64,000 bases of DNA from Owenweeksia sp965229445 (GTDB lineage Bacteria > Bacteroidota > Bacteroidia > Flavobacteriales > Schleiferiaceae): contig OZ245876.1 of assembly GCA_965229445.1 (NCBI GenBank), positions 1,426,001-1,490,000 on the forward strand, read 5' to 3'. The stretch's first letter is position 1. Each line of letters starts with the position of its first letter. This document shows, piece by piece, positions 26,997-39,800 of this stretch. The translations under genes were made by a program, and so were the position numbers. The notes under the pieces are model-generated. The model saw only the letters and a list, made by a program, of their open reading frames with translations. It ran no database searches and was not told where the DNA came from.

Positions 26997-29900
26997 ATGA
27001 AAACTAAGCGTTCTAAAATGAGAATCGTACACAAAAGCACTTTCCTTCTGGTAATTCTCCTTCTTAGTGTCGAAGGATTAGTGGCTCAGTCGGCCACCGC
27101 AACTTATACCTCAGGTATTATTTCTACCGAATTAAACGCGAACCCGGTAGTTGGTGTCAACTCCTCCTGTTCTGCTGACCTCAGCGTGAGCGTGCCAGCG
27201 GGTCAATATGTGACCGGCGTAGATGTGGAGTACGACATGAATGCCCTGGGTGGCGCATGGATTACAGAGCAAAGATCTTACGTGGAGTGTATAACTACCG
27301 GTAACGCCGAAGCAGCCATAACATCAGGAGCCCCACAAACCGTGGGTGGACTGTATAGTTACAATAGAACGGGCTTAAACATTGCCAATGGTATTGTTCC
27401 GGCAGGAGGGATGGTAACTTTTAGACTTCATGCTTTTAGAACCTGGGGCGGTTTTGGATGTAACAGTTCTTTTCAGCAAGTGCCCAATGGCAGTTTCAAG
27501 GTAACCGTGTATTACGCACCTCCTCCTACCTGTCCTCAACCAAATTCAGCATCCGTTTCCAACATAAGCGCCAACTCAGTAGATCTCGCCTGGGTAACCG
27601 GCGGTGCTGCCAATTGGCAGGTAAGATATTGGCCCCTGTCCAACCCCAGCAATAAAACTTTGGTGAATGTATCCACGAACCCATACACGCTGAGCGCGCT
27701 CAACCCGAGTACCAGTTACGAGATTCAGGTTCGAGATAGTTGCGGTCTAAATGACGTCAGTTTCTGGACTAACTTTCAAACCGTTAAAACGAATTGCGCT
27801 ACTACCCCTGCCCCTTGGGCTGAGAATTTTGATTCTCCTGACTGGGCAGTTGGGCCATTCAATGGTATCGGAACCGTAGATACCTGCTTTACCAGAAATT
27901 GGATGAACAATATGACCTGGGAACCAGGGCCGCCGACTTTTGTCTCTACTTTTACCGGGCCATCGGCAGATCATACCAGTGGGACGGGCAAATTTATTTA
28001 CTCCGACGTCAATACTTTTGGAACCTTTCCGGATACTGCAATTATTACTACCCCTGAGATCGATCTCAGCCCATTGACGATCCCTGAGTTCACCTTTTGG
28101 TATCATATGTTTGGCAATAATATCGGTACTTTAAAGGTACAAGTATCAAGTAATGGTGGGAATACCTATACGGATTTATTAACGATTGTTGGGCAGCAGC
28201 AAAACGCCAATACCGATCCTTGGAAGGAGAGTATCATTAATCTTTCGGCCTATGCCAATGCTACAATTTCCATCCGCTTTTTGGCCATACAAGCCACCTT
28301 CGGCTTTCAGGGGGACATCGCGATCGATGATCTGGATATTCATGAGCAACCCTCATGTCCTAAACCTACCAATCTTCAGGTTCTTGCCCGATCTTACGAT
28401 CGTGTAACCCTGGGATGGACCTCCGGAGGTGCTACTAATTGGCAGATAGAATATGGGAGCCCGGGCTTCACTCCCGGCACCGGAACTTTAGTTTCAGCGG
28501 GTACCAATCCATTTACCGTTACCGGTCTAAGTGGCTCTACCAACTATGAATTCGTGGTGCGCGATAATTGTGGTTTGAACGACCTTAGCCCATGGTCTGG
28601 CTCCGTGAGTACTTCTACTCTTTGTGGGATAAAGTCAGCTCCATACTTCAAGGCCTTTGATGGACCACAGTTTGACAGAGGAACCTTCAACAATGACCCC
28701 GGGACCATTGATAGTTGCTGGCAAAGAGATCTCAGCAATACATTTTTCTTTAAAACAGGACCGGCATTTTCAACCTTTATTTCCGGGGCAAATGTTGATC
28801 ATACTACCGGTACTACCGCCGGTAAGTACATCTATTCTGAGAACACTCAGTTTGGTTCTACCGCAGACACGGCCGAAATTTTGAGCCCCTTAATTGATCT
28901 TTCTTCCCTCACCAATCCTCAATTAAGCTTTTGGTATCACATGTTTGGGGCCGATATTGACAAATTACTGGTGTATGTTTCAAATGACTTTGGCTTGACC
29001 TATACCAAGGTTTACACGAAAACCGGTCAGCAACAGGCCAGCGATACCGAGGCCTGGAAAGAGGCCATTGTAAACTTAAGCGCTTATATAAATGATACTA
29101 TTATTGTCAGGTTTTGGTCTATAAATCAAGGCTTTGGCTTTAATTCTAATATCTGCATTGACGATTTTGATATAGACGAACAACCCACTTGTCCCAGGCC
29201 TCAAGACTTAAAGATCATTGGGGCCACCAATACCACTATGAAGCTTTCATGGACCACCGGTGGGGCTACTAACTGGATTCTCGAATATGGTAGTCCGGGA
29301 TTTACGCAGGGTACGGGAACCAGCATTGTGGTGAATAGCAATCCCTTTACACTCACGGGGCTTTCCCCCAGTACTGCTTATGAATTCTATGTGCGTGATA
29401 GTTGTGGTCCGGGTGATTTGTCGCTTTGGGACGGACCGGTCTCAGGCAGTACTTCGTGTAATCCGGTTAATGCCCCATTTCTGGAGACCTTTGATGGTTC
29501 TGCATGGGTGCCGGGTAGCTTTGTAAATGCAGGTTCAATTGATCCTTGTTGGGAGCGGGATGAATCGGTTACCTATATCTGGAAACCCAGTACCAGCAAT
29601 ACTACCTTTAATACTGGTCCATCTCAAGATCACACCAGCGGCACAGGTAAGTTTATAAATGCAGATAGGCTTTTTGGGGCGGGACTAACGGCGAATACTG
29701 CCACAGAACTAACCACCCCGCTCATTGATCTTACGGCACTTACTATCCCTGAAATGACCTTCTGGTATCATATGTTTGGTACTGACATTGATTCTTTGGT
29801 GGTAGATGTTTTTGATGGTGCTTCCTGGAATACGGAATTAAGCTATAGCGGCCCTCAACATAGTTCAAAAACGGAGGCCTGGAAAGAGGCAGTAGTCAAT

Positions 29901-32900
29901 CTCTCCGCTTACGCAAATGACACTATTAAGGTGAGGTTTAGAGCTACCAGAACCAGTTCTACGGCTTTTTCCGTTGCCACGGCAATTGATGATGTAGATA
30001 TTCATGAACAGCCTACTTGTCCGAAACCAGCAGCGCTGACTCTGGTTAGCTCTGGAGCCAATGATGTTACACTCTCGTGGACCTCCGGCGGAGCTACCAA
30101 CTGGCAAATTGAATATGGTCCGGCTGGTTTCACTCAAGGTAACGGCACAGTGCTTAACGTTGCTACCAACCCTTATACCGTAACTGGCTTAAATAGTGCC
30201 AGTACATACGATTTTTACGTGCGCGACAGTTGTTCGGCTACTGATCTCAGTGATTGGCTGGGACCTGTGACGGCCGCCACTTCCTGTTTGCCGATAGCAG
30301 CTCCGTTCTCTGAGACTTTTGACGGGGCGCAGTGGGTGCCGGGGTCAAACTTTAATGACACAGGAGATATTGCCAATTGTTGGGTGAGATACCCGCTGGT
30401 TGATTATGTATGGAGACCGGGTCCACCGCCATTTGTTTCAAACTTTACCGGCCCTTCAGGTGACCATACCTCCGGAACAGGAAAGTACCTCTTTGCAGAG
30501 TCAATTTTTAGCGGGGGTTCACCTCCTTTTGACACCTATGTTGAAACGCCACCGATTGACCTGAGTGCGCTCAATGTTCCGGAGTTGAGCTTCTGGTATC
30601 ATATGTACGGTTCTGGTATAGGTTCATTGGAAGTGCAAATTGACAATGGCAGCGGATTTTCGTCCCTGCAGTCCTGGACTGGTCAGCAGCAAGTATCTCC
30701 CACCGATTCATGGAAAGAGGCAATCATCAGTTTATCTAACTACGCCAATGATACGGTGGTATTGAGATTTAAGGCTTCAAAGTCCAGTTTCAGTACGCTT
30801 GCAGACGCAGCCATAGACGATATTGATATTCATGAAGCTCCAGCCTGTCCTAAACCCTTTGGTTTAGCCACTGTTCCCACCAGTGATGGTTTTGTGGTGA
30901 GTTGGACTACCGGTGGAGCCATCGATTGGCAGATTGAATATGGTCCAACTGGATTTACTCCCGGCACGGGTACCCTGGTTGGTGTTTCCACCAATCCCTT
31001 TACCCTAACTGGATTGGCGCCCAATACAGCCTACGATATTTATGTTCGAGACAGCTGCTCAGCCATGAGTGTGAGTGCCTGGGAAGGGCCGGTAAACGAT
31101 ATAACCCTATGCTCGGTATTCGCCACCCCGGTAACCGAGAATTTTGATGGGGCTACCTGGGTTCCAGGGATAAACATTACCGATCCGGGTTCGATTGATA
31201 TGTGTTGGAATAGAAATGCTACCACGGGATATTATTGGAAACTAGAGACCGGTGCCACATCAAGTTTTAATACCGGTCCTACCTCTGATCATACTACTGG
31301 ATCAGGAAAGTATTTGTATACGGAGAACTTTGGCGGGTTATTAGACTCCGCGGTCTTGATATCACCAGCTTATGATTTATCCACACTCAGCACACCGGAA
31401 ATGAGATATTGGTATCATATGTACGGTGCCTCCATCTCCAAAATTGATGTGAGCGTGTTTCACAATGGATCATGGACTTTCCTTTCCAGCGTAAACGGTC
31501 AGCAACAAACAGGAGAAGCCGATCCTTGGGCCGAAAAGATTTCTTCGCTAAGTGCTTATGTGAATGATACGGTACAATTCAGATTTGTTGCGCATCGCAA
31601 TGCAGGAGGCTTTTTAAGTGATATTGCTATTGATGATTTCTGGATCGGGGAGGCGCCTACCTGTCCTCGCCCTGATAATCTGGTTTCTACCGCTCAAACT
31701 ACTACTTCAGTAACCTTGAGTTGGACCACCGGAGGAGCCACCAATTGGCTGGTGGGTTATCGGCCGACGGGAAGTCCAGCCCCACTCACCATTCTCTCCG
31801 CTACCACAAATCCATTTGTGGTGGGTGGCCTTAGCCCTTCAACATCCTATGACTTTTATGTTAAAGATAGCTGTGCTGCCGGTGATGTTAGTTTATGGAC
31901 CGGACCACTTTCTGTTTCTACTTCCTGCGGTTTAGTCACTGCTCCTTGGAATGAGAGTTTTGATGGTGCAGAATGGGTACCTGGTACAGGTGCCTTGAAT
32001 GCCAATAATCAGATCAGTCAATGTTGGTCGAGGCCTAATGCCAATAATCCCAATTTTGGTCCGCTGGCAGGAGCAAGCACTTCTTTTCAAACCGGCCCTT
32101 CCGGTCCCTACGGAGGAACGGGCAAGTATGTCTATACCGAAGCTAGTGGTGGTGGAATAGGAACCGGAGAAATTTCTTCTCCTTCCATTTACATTCCATC
32201 CAATCTGGTGAATCCCAGGTTAAAGTTTGCCTACCATATGTATGGGCTTGGAATTACCTCTTTAAAAGTAGATATCAATGATGGCAGTGGCTTCACCAAT
32301 GAATTTACCCTAACAGGTCAACAGCAGTTTAGCGCCACCGCCGCCTGGAAGTTTGATTCCATAAGCCTCACCAATTATTTAGGCGATACTATTACGATAA
32401 GATTTCAGGGAACCAATACCACATTTAACGGGGACATTGCACTGGATGAACTAAGTATAATTTCGGATGCCAATCCTTGTGGGGATCCAACCAATATTAG
32501 TTTCAGTAATATTACCGCCACTACCGCAAGGGTGAGTTGGGCCAGTCCAAATCCCTCATCGGAAGTGGAAGTAGTTCTTCTAGGTCAACCCCAAGGCTCA
32601 GGAGATCTCTATACCGGGGTGACCTCCCCATTTGATATTACAAATCTGCAGGCTTCAACCAGCTATTTGGTTTATATCAGAGATAGCTGTAGTACAGGAG
32701 TTTATACCAGTTGGATCTGGGACACTTTAACCACTGATCCCTGTCCATTGATCAATGCAAGTTTTACTTATAATACGAATATCCTGACCGCTGGATTTAA
32801 TAGTTCGGGCACAACAAATGCTGATTCAGTTTACTGGCAGTTTGGAGATGGAAATGACACTTCATTCGCAAACCCGGTACACCAATACGCCATGGCGGGC

Positions 32901-33725
32901 ACCTATGTGGTGAGCCTCTATGCTTACAATATTTGTGACATTGACACGATGATTGATACAGTAATAGTCTGCGACTCCCTGCTGGCAAATTTTACGAATA
33001 CGCAACTTGGCGACACCGTAGTGTTAGATGCCAGCTCCACTCAGGGAGGACTTCTCTATTATTGGGATCTGGGAGATGGATCTGATACCACCGGCCTTAT
33101 TGCGAAGCATATTTATGCCTCAGCCGGAAGCAAGCTGGTAAGACTCACGGTAGTGAATGCGTGTGGAGACAGCGCCACCGCGCAGAAAACCATAAAAGTC
33201 TGCCTTCCACCAATCGCCGAGTGGACAGCCACCGTTTTAGGTACCGGAGCAAATGGAATGGATGTACAATTTGATGCAACCGCTTCGCAACATGCTTCTA
33301 CCTACGACTGGGATTTTGGTGACGGCAATACCGCCAGTGGTGTTTCACAACCATTGCATACTTACGTAGTACCGGGATTGTTTTATACCGTTAAGCTTAC
33401 CATTACCAACGATTGTGGAGATGTGAGCGTGAAGAGTTACCGGTTAAATGAAATTGGTATGGAAGATTTGGAATGGTCATCTCATGTTAAAATATACCCG
33501 AATCCTGTAGATGATCTTGTGTACGTGGAGTGGGACGCCAAGTCAATGAATGCCAGAGAATTAGCAATAGTTGGTATGGACGGTAAAGTCTTGCTTCGCA
33601 AGGATATGAAGGCTGAACATGAAGATGTTGTAAGCTTAGATCTGTCGGATCTGGTTCCCGGAGTTTATACCTTAAAAATACTTACAGCCGATGGTCTCAT
33701 CACTAATCAAATTATAGTGAGATAG
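26997..33725 (+). CDS. Giant T9SS-secreted protein with alternating FN3 and MAM-like modules (copy 1)
   Basis: The protein has about 2240 residues and a signal peptide ending LLSVEGLVAQ. After an N-terminal domain of about 150 residues come seven fibronectin-III-like domains alternating with six MAM-like (concanavalin-fold) domains; one FN3-MAM pair is about 275 residues. FN3 domains share LSWTTGGATNW, IEYG and a VRDSCG end; MAM modules share ETFDG, DHTSGTGK, FWYHMFG, GQQQ and IDDxDI. Three PKD domains follow (FGDGNDTSFANPVHQY, DLGDGSDTTG, WDFGDGNTASG), then a type A sorting domain (KIYPNPVDDLVYVEWD, VPGVYTLKI, QIIVR). Cysteines recur at fixed positions (DSC, the C before the MAM module, CW, CPKP), suggesting a disulfide per module. 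It is likely a surface adhesin or matrix protein. Alternative starts are 26976 and 27018. Confidence 0.9.
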   Translation: MKTKRSKMRIVHKSTFLLVILLLSVEGLVAQSATATYTSGIISTELNANPVVGVNSSCSADLSVSVPAGQYVTGVDVEYDMNALGGAWITEQRSYVECITTGNAEAAITSGAPQTVGGLYSYNRTGLNIANGIVPAGGMVTFRLHAFRTWGGFGCNSSFQQVPNGSFKVTVYYAPPPTCPQPNSASVSNISANSVDLAWVTGGAANWQVRYWPLSNPSNKTLVNVSTNPYTLSALNPSTSYEIQVRDSCGLNDVSFWTNFQTVKTNCATTPAPWAENFDSPDWAVGPFNGIGTVDTCFTRNWMNNMTWEPGPPTFVSTFTGPSADHTSGTGKFIYSDVNTFGTFPDTAIITTPEIDLSPLTIPEFTFWYHMFGNNIGTLKVQVSSNGGNTYTDLLTIVGQQQNANTDPWKESIINLSAYANATISIRFLAIQATFGFQGDIAIDDLDIHEQPSCPKPTNLQVLARSYDRVTLGWTSGGATNWQIEYGSPGFTPGTGTLVSAGTNPFTVTGLSGSTNYEFVVRDNCGLNDLSPWSGSVSTSTLCGIKSAPYFKAFDGPQFDRGTFNNDPGTIDSCWQRDLSNTFFFKTGPAFSTFISGANVDHTTGTTAGKYIYSENTQFGSTADTAEILSPLIDLSSLTNPQLSFWYHMFGADIDKLLVYVSNDFGLTYTKVYTKTGQQQASDTEAWKEAIVNLSAYINDTIIVRFWSINQGFGFNSNICIDDFDIDEQPTCPRPQDLKIIGATNTTMKLSWTTGGATNWILEYGSPGFTQGTGTSIVVNSNPFTLTGLSPSTAYEFYVRDSCGPGDLSLWDGPVSGSTSCNPVNAPFLETFDGSAWVPGSFVNAGSIDPCWERDESVTYIWKPSTSNTTFNTGPSQDHTSGTGKFINADRLFGAGLTANTATELTTPLIDLTALTIPEMTFWYHMFGTDIDSLVVDVFDGASWNTELSYSGPQHSSKTEAWKEAVVNLSAYANDTIKVRFRATRTSSTAFSVATAIDDVDIHEQPTCPKPAALTLVSSGANDVTLSWTSGGATNWQIEYGPAGFTQGNGTVLNVATNPYTVTGLNSASTYDFYVRDSCSATDLSDWLGPVTAATSCLPIAAPFSETFDGAQWVPGSNFNDTGDIANCWVRYPLVDYVWRPGPPPFVSNFTGPSGDHTSGTGKYLFAESIFSGGSPPFDTYVETPPIDLSALNVPELSFWYHMYGSGIGSLEVQIDNGSGFSSLQSWTGQQQVSPTDSWKEAIISLSNYANDTVVLRFKASKSSFSTLADAAIDDIDIHEAPACPKPFGLATVPTSDGFVVSWTTGGAIDWQIEYGPTGFTPGTGTLVGVSTNPFTLTGLAPNTAYDIYVRDSCSAMSVSAWEGPVNDITLCSVFATPVTENFDGATWVPGINITDPGSIDMCWNRNATTGYYWKLETGATSSFNTGPTSDHTTGSGKYLYTENFGGLLDSAVLISPAYDLSTLSTPEMRYWYHMYGASISKIDVSVFHNGSWTFLSSVNGQQQTGEADPWAEKISSLSAYVNDTVQFRFVAHRNAGGFLSDIAIDDFWIGEAPTCPRPDNLVSTAQTTTSVTLSWTTGGATNWLVGYRPTGSPAPLTILSATTNPFVVGGLSPSTSYDFYVKDSCAAGDVSLWTGPLSVSTSCGLVTAPWNESFDGAEWVPGTGALNANNQISQCWSRPNANNPNFGPLAGASTSFQTGPSGPYGGTGKYVYTEASGGGIGTGEISSPSIYIPSNLVNPRLKFAYHMYGLGITSLKVDINDGSGFTNEFTLTGQQQFSATAAWKFDSISLTNYLGDTITIRFQGTNTTFNGDIALDELSIISDANPCGDPTNISFSNITATTARVSWASPNPSSEVEVVLLGQPQGSGDLYTGVTSPFDITNLQASTSYLVYIRDSCSTGVYTSWIWDTLTTDPCPLINASFTYNTNILTAGFNSSGTTNADSVYWQFGDGNDTSFANPVHQYAMAGTYVVSLYAYNICDIDTMIDTVIVCDSLLANFTNTQLGDTVVLDASSTQGGLLYYWDLGDGSDTTGLIAKHIYASAGSKLVRLTVVNACGDSATAQKTIKVCLPPIAEWTATVLGTGANGMDVQFDATASQHASTYDWDFGDGNTASGVSQPLHTYVVPGLFYTVKLTITNDCGDVSVKSYRLNEIGMEDLEWSSHVKIYPNPVDDLVYVEWDAKSMNARELAIVGMDGKVLLRKDMKAEHEDVVSLDLSDLVPGVYTLKILTADGLITNQIIVR

Positions 33726-33805
33726 AGGCACTCTCAGGCCGTCAAATTTGCTATTGCATAAATGTCAGGGATAAATCTTAAATTGCTGAGGTTAAACCCG
33801 ATTGA

Positions 33806-36800
33806 ATGCAAAAAATCCTAACCCTGACCTGCCTGTGGTTGACATTCCTGTCAGTCACCGCGCAGAAAGATAGTGCTACCTACAACGGTGGCGATTTACC
33901 TACTGAATATCAAGCCTTTATAAGCACGGCCGACGAGAGTTATGGCTGTACCGATACTTTAACGGTAAGCATTCCCGTAGGTAATTTTGTGACGGCAGTA
34001 GATGTTTATTACGATATAGAAGCCACAGTTGCCGGCAGTGGCTGGGTTTCAGAACAAGGTTCATACCTTGAACTCACCAACACTTCCATAAAAGAACCGG
34101 CGGTTACCAATGGTGATCCCAACTGGGATTCTGCGGGGGTGTTTAGTTATGCTCGTACCGGGATCACTGATTTTAACGGTATTTCAGTTACTGGCGACCT
34201 TGACTTTTTTCTACACGCGTTCAGAACCTTCGGACAGTTCCCGGTTTGTAATTCGCAAATTCAAAAGGTGGTGAATGGTACCTGGAAGATAGTGGTACAT
34301 CATATGCCTGCACCCACTTGCCTTCCACCTAGCGGGCTCAGTTTCACTACCGTGGGATCTGATAATGTGGGATTAATATGGAATTCGGGTGGGGCTACCG
34401 CCTGGCAATTGGAATATGGTCCAGCGGGGTTCACTCCGGGTTCGGGTATCCTTGTGTCGGCCTTAACTAATCCATATACCCTTATGGGATTAACCCCCAG
34501 CACCAATTATGATGTTTATGTAAGAGATAGCTGTGGCCCCGGAGATGTGAGTACCTGGGATGGACCATTGAATTTCACCACCTTATGCGGAGTTTTTAAC
34601 GCTCCCTACAACGAAAATTTTGATGGTGCGGATTGGGTTTCCGGATTCGGAGGAGGCAATGGGGGCAATCAAATATCACCCTGTTGGAGCAGACCTCCCG
34701 GAAATCCAAATTTTGGCACCCGCAACGGAGGAACCAATTCTGCAGGTACTGGTCCCAATGGTGATTTTAGCGGTGCAGGAAATTACATTTACACCGAAGC
34801 CAGCGGCGCCCCGGGAGCAGGAGAAATCACTTCACCACTTATTTATATACCTACCAGCTTGCCTCAACCAGCGCTGGAATTTGTTTATCATATGTATGGC
34901 GGCGGCATAGATTCACTTTACATTGAAGTAGATGACGGCACTGGATTTACCCCGGTATTTTCCATCCTTGGAGAGCAACAAACTTCCAACGCAGATGCCT
35001 GGATACCAGCATCTGTATCACTAGCCTCCTATGCAGGCGATACCATAGCCATTAAGTTCGTAGGTGTAAACAACAATTTTGCCGCTGATATTTCCATAGA
35101 TGAAGTAGCCGTGCAAACAGTCACCTGTTCACCACCATCTTCCTTAACTTTATCCAACCCCAGTACTACCACGATTGACGTTGCATGGACTACCGGAGGG
35201 GCGAGCAATTGGTTAATTGGATACCGTCCGCTTAACTCAGGTGCAACACTCAGTATAGTTGCCGCAAACACTAACCCATTCACGATCACAGGTCTCACAC
35301 CTGGAACCAACTACGAAGTTTTTGTTAGGGATAGTTGTGGCCTTGGTGATGTGAGCGATTGGGTAGGCCCTCAGATGGAAGCTACGCTGTGTTCCTTTCA
35401 AACCGCACCCTGGACTGAAAATTTTGATTCATTTGCCTGGTCCACTGGTACAGGCGGACAGAATAATGGCAATGTGATAGATCCTTGCTGGGAACGGCCG
35501 TCAAATGCCAATCCAAATTTTAGTACGCGTTCCGGGCCTACTGGTTCGTCTGGATTTGGGACTGGTCCCCTTACGGATCATAGCGGTACCGGAAATTACA
35601 TTTTTACCGAGGCAAGTGGTAATCCGGGAGTTGGGGAGATTACCACGCCTAAGGTGTTCATTCCTGCAAGTCTTATGAATCCTGCTTTGGTGTTTCGTAC
35701 GCATATGTTCGGTGGTGATATAGATTCGCTATGGGTAGAGGTGAGTTCAAATGGAGGGGCTTATAACCAGGTCTTTAGTCTGGTTGGGCCACAGCAATCC
35801 ACGCAGTCTTCTCCCTGGCAACTGCAGAATGTTGATCTTTCTTCCTTTTCCGGTGATACGGTTCAGGTTAAATTTCTTGGTGAGAATCAAGGCTTCGCAG
35901 GAGATATCGCTATAGATGAGGTGAGTATTATTCCAATCACCTGTCCGGAACCTACCAATCTAAACTTCATCAGCAGTACCTCAAACTCCATAAGCATGGG
36001 ATGGACTACCGGTGGCGCAAGCAATTGGCTAATAGGATATCGGGTATCTGGCTCAACGGCACCCTTGACGATTGTAGCGGCAACATCAAATCCCTTTACT
36101 ATCACGGGCCTGGCAGCCGATACGCGATATGATATTTATGTCAAAGACAGCTGTGCCGCAGGCGATGTGAGTATTTGGCAAGGACCGGTTCAGGGAATCA
36201 CGAAGTGCGATGCCATCATAGCGCCCTGGCTTGAAGATTTCAACGGATCTGATTGGGTTGCTGGTATACCAAATGGACTTAATGAAGGCAACCAAATTTC
36301 ATCTTGCTGGAGCAGGCCAGATGATCTGGGACCAAATTTTGGGTCGTGGACCGGAGGAACCCAATCAGCCAATACCGGCCCCTCTTCGGGAAATGGTGGT
36401 TTCGGTGGCTTTATTTATACGGAAGCCAGTGGGGGAGCAACGGGCGCAGGCCTGATTACCTCTCCAGACATTGTTGTCCCGGCCTCATTCTTAAACCCAC
36501 GCTTAGGTTTTTACTATCACATGTATGGTGCGGGCGTGGATTCCTTGGTGGTTCAACTCGACAGTGGTACGGGATTTAATAACAATATCTTGGTACTCAA
36601 TGGTCAACAACAAACTTCAAGCAATGATGCCTGGATTTACTTTTCCTATGATATATCGTCTTATGCGGGTGACACCTTAGCCATTCGATTTAGAGGGGTA
36701 AATTCTGCCTTAACCGGCGATATTGCCATCGACGATGTAGAAATAGATGACGCTCCGCTCTGCCCTAAACCCTTTAATGTAAATGTATTATCAACCTCCG

Positions 36801-39800
36801 GGAATGATATTCAGATAGGATGGACCACGGGAGGAGCCACCGATTGGCAAATAGAATACGGTCCTCCGGGTTTCACCCTCGGAACGGGAACGCTAATTAC
36901 CGCTGCTACGAATCCTTTCACGATTACCGGATTAAACTCGAATACTTCTTATGACATTTATGTAAGAGACAGTTGTGGAGTAGCTTCCGTAAGTGATTGG
37001 AGTGATGTAGTTACCGGTACCACCACCTGCGGCGTGTTTTTATTACCATTTTCGGAAAACTTTGATGGCACTGATTGGCAACCAGGCTTTGGAGGAGCCA
37101 ACAATGGTACCCAAATATCTCCCTGTTGGTCTAATCCGAATGGCGGTAATCCTGATTTTGGCGTAGGAACAGGAGGAACTCCCTCCGCGGGCACAGGGCC
37201 TTCCGCCGATGTTAGTGGTGGCGGAAATTATATTTATACCGAGGCCAGCGGCGGTGCTACAGGTACTGGCCAAATCAGAAGCCCTTTATTGTACTTTGAT
37301 CCCTCCCTGAGTACGGTGAACTTAAGCTTTGCTTATCACATCTATGGAGCGGATGTGGATTCATTCTACGTTTCCGTTGATAATGGCACAGGTTTCACGC
37401 CTGTATTTAGTCTGGTAGGCTCACAACAAACCTCCAATACCGACGGTTGGATTACCACCACTGTCAACCTGGATACTTACCTGGGAGATACAGTGATGAT
37501 CCAGTTCTCAGGTGTAAATAGTGGCTTTTCAAGTGATATTGCTGTAGATGAAGTACTTATAGATACCAGTAGTTGTCCTTCGCCTTCTAATCTGTTGGTT
37601 ACCAGTACCTCAGACAATAGTGTGGGCTTGAGTTGGACCACCGGTGGCGCAACCAATTGGATCATTGAGTATGGTGCGCCCGGATTTACTCCTGGCACTG
37701 GAAGTGGCACTTCTCTCAGTATTGCCAGCAATCCAACTACCATTACCGGATTAACGCCGGCTACCGATTACTGCTTTTTCTTAAGAGACAGTTGCGGCCC
37801 TGGTAGCCTGAGTGATTGGATTAGCGTTTGTGCTTCTACAGATTGCTCACCGATTTCTGCACCCTGGACAGAGAACTTTGATGGTGGCAACTGGACTACA
37901 GGATTGGGAGCCGCCAATAATGGTAATTTAATAGATCCATGCTGGAAACGGCCTGGTGATCAGAACCCAAACTTTGGTACCTGGAACGGCCCTACGGCTT
38001 CGGGTGGCACTGGTCCAGGAGGTGATTTTGGAGGGAATGGCAAGTATATTTATACAGAAGCCAGCGGCTCTCCCGGTGTGGGTGAGATATCTACGCCACG
38101 CATTCATATTCCATCCACCATGACCGCCCCACGCTTGGTATTCTGGTATCATATGTTTGGTCCGGATATCGACTCACTAACGGTTGATATTGATAATGGC
38201 TCAGGCTTTACCAATGAGTTTAGTCTGGTGGGAGCCCAGCAAACCGGAAATAATGATGCCTGGTTACAGGCTAGTGTGGATCTTCTGGCCTATTTGGGGG
38301 ATACCCTCACTATCCGGTTTCGCGGTACCAATTCTGGCTTTCAAGGTGATATCGCCATCGATGAGATTATGGTAGATGATATTACCTGTCCTGCACCTAC
38401 CAACCTTCAAGTTACAGCCACCACCGGTACCAGCATTACGGTTAGCTGGACCACGGGAGGGTCGGCTCAATGGCAAGTTGGTTACAGACCTTTGGGCTCC
38501 GGTTTGCCATATACTATAACCGGAGCAGGTGCCAATCCTTATGTAATCGGCGGATTAAACCCCGGAACTACCTATGAAATTAGGGTTCGTGATAGTTGCG
38601 GTACGGCAGATGTCAGTGAATGGCTGGGTCCTGTAACCGGAAGTACCGTGTGTTCAGCTCTGGGAGCGCCCTGGGCGGAGGATTTTGATACCGGTAGTTG
38701 GACCGAAGGGGTAGGTGCACAGAATACCGGTGATGAGATTGATCCTTGTTGGATACGTCCGTCAAATACAGGATTACGCTGGGGAACCGGCTCTGGTGCT
38801 ACGCCTAGCTTCAATACGGGCCCCCAAAACGATTTTATCGTCAATGGTAATTACCTGTATATTGAAGCTTCAAACGGAGCTGGAACGGCAACCATAGAAT
38901 CTCCACAGATCTTTATTGCTTCGCAAGTACTTACCCCAAGATTGAAGTTTGCCTACCATTTTTATGGTGCAGGTATCGGGAATTTTACCATCGAAATAGA
39001 CAATGGTTCGGGATATACCTTGCTCACTACCATAACCGGACAACAGCAGACCAGTAACTTCTCTCCCTGGCTTCAGGATAGTATTAGTTTATCAGCCTAT
39101 ACAGATGATACAGTGCGGTTTAGGTTTTCCGGGACGGTAAATAACTTTCAGGGTGATATGGCTATTGATCAGCTCTCCGTGGTAGGTAATCTGCTGCCTT
39201 GCTTGCCTCCAACTCAAATGAGTTTTACCAATATTAGTACTACTTCAGCCGATATTGTCTGGCCTGGTTCTACCGGGAATGCGGAGGTTGAAGTGGTTCT
39301 TTCTGGTCAACCGCAAGGTTCGGGTACATTATATCCAAATGCCGCATCGCCCTTGAGTGTAACGGGACTAATGGCGGGAACCACTTATGATGTTTATATT
39401 CGGGAGCTCTGTGGCAGTCAAACCAGCACCTGGATAGACTCTAATTTCACTACCACTTTATGTCCGCTTGTTACGGCTTCATTTACCAATACCAATAACC
39501 TGCTGCAAGTAACTTTTGATGCGTCAGCTACGGTAGCTGCAGACACTTTGCAATGGATTTTTGGTGATGGGAATACCGGTACCGGATTAAATCCTGTTCA
39601 TAATTATGCGGCTCCCGGAAACTACAATGTGAGCTTAATAGCAGCTAATAGTTGTGGTAATGATGATACCATGTCTGTGAACATTCAGGTTTGTGACAGC
39701 CTGGTTGCAGATTTCAGCTACACCACTAGTGGTGATAGTGTCTTCTTGAACGCATCGGCATCTATCGGGGCTTCCCAGTTTTTCTGGGATTTGGGAGATG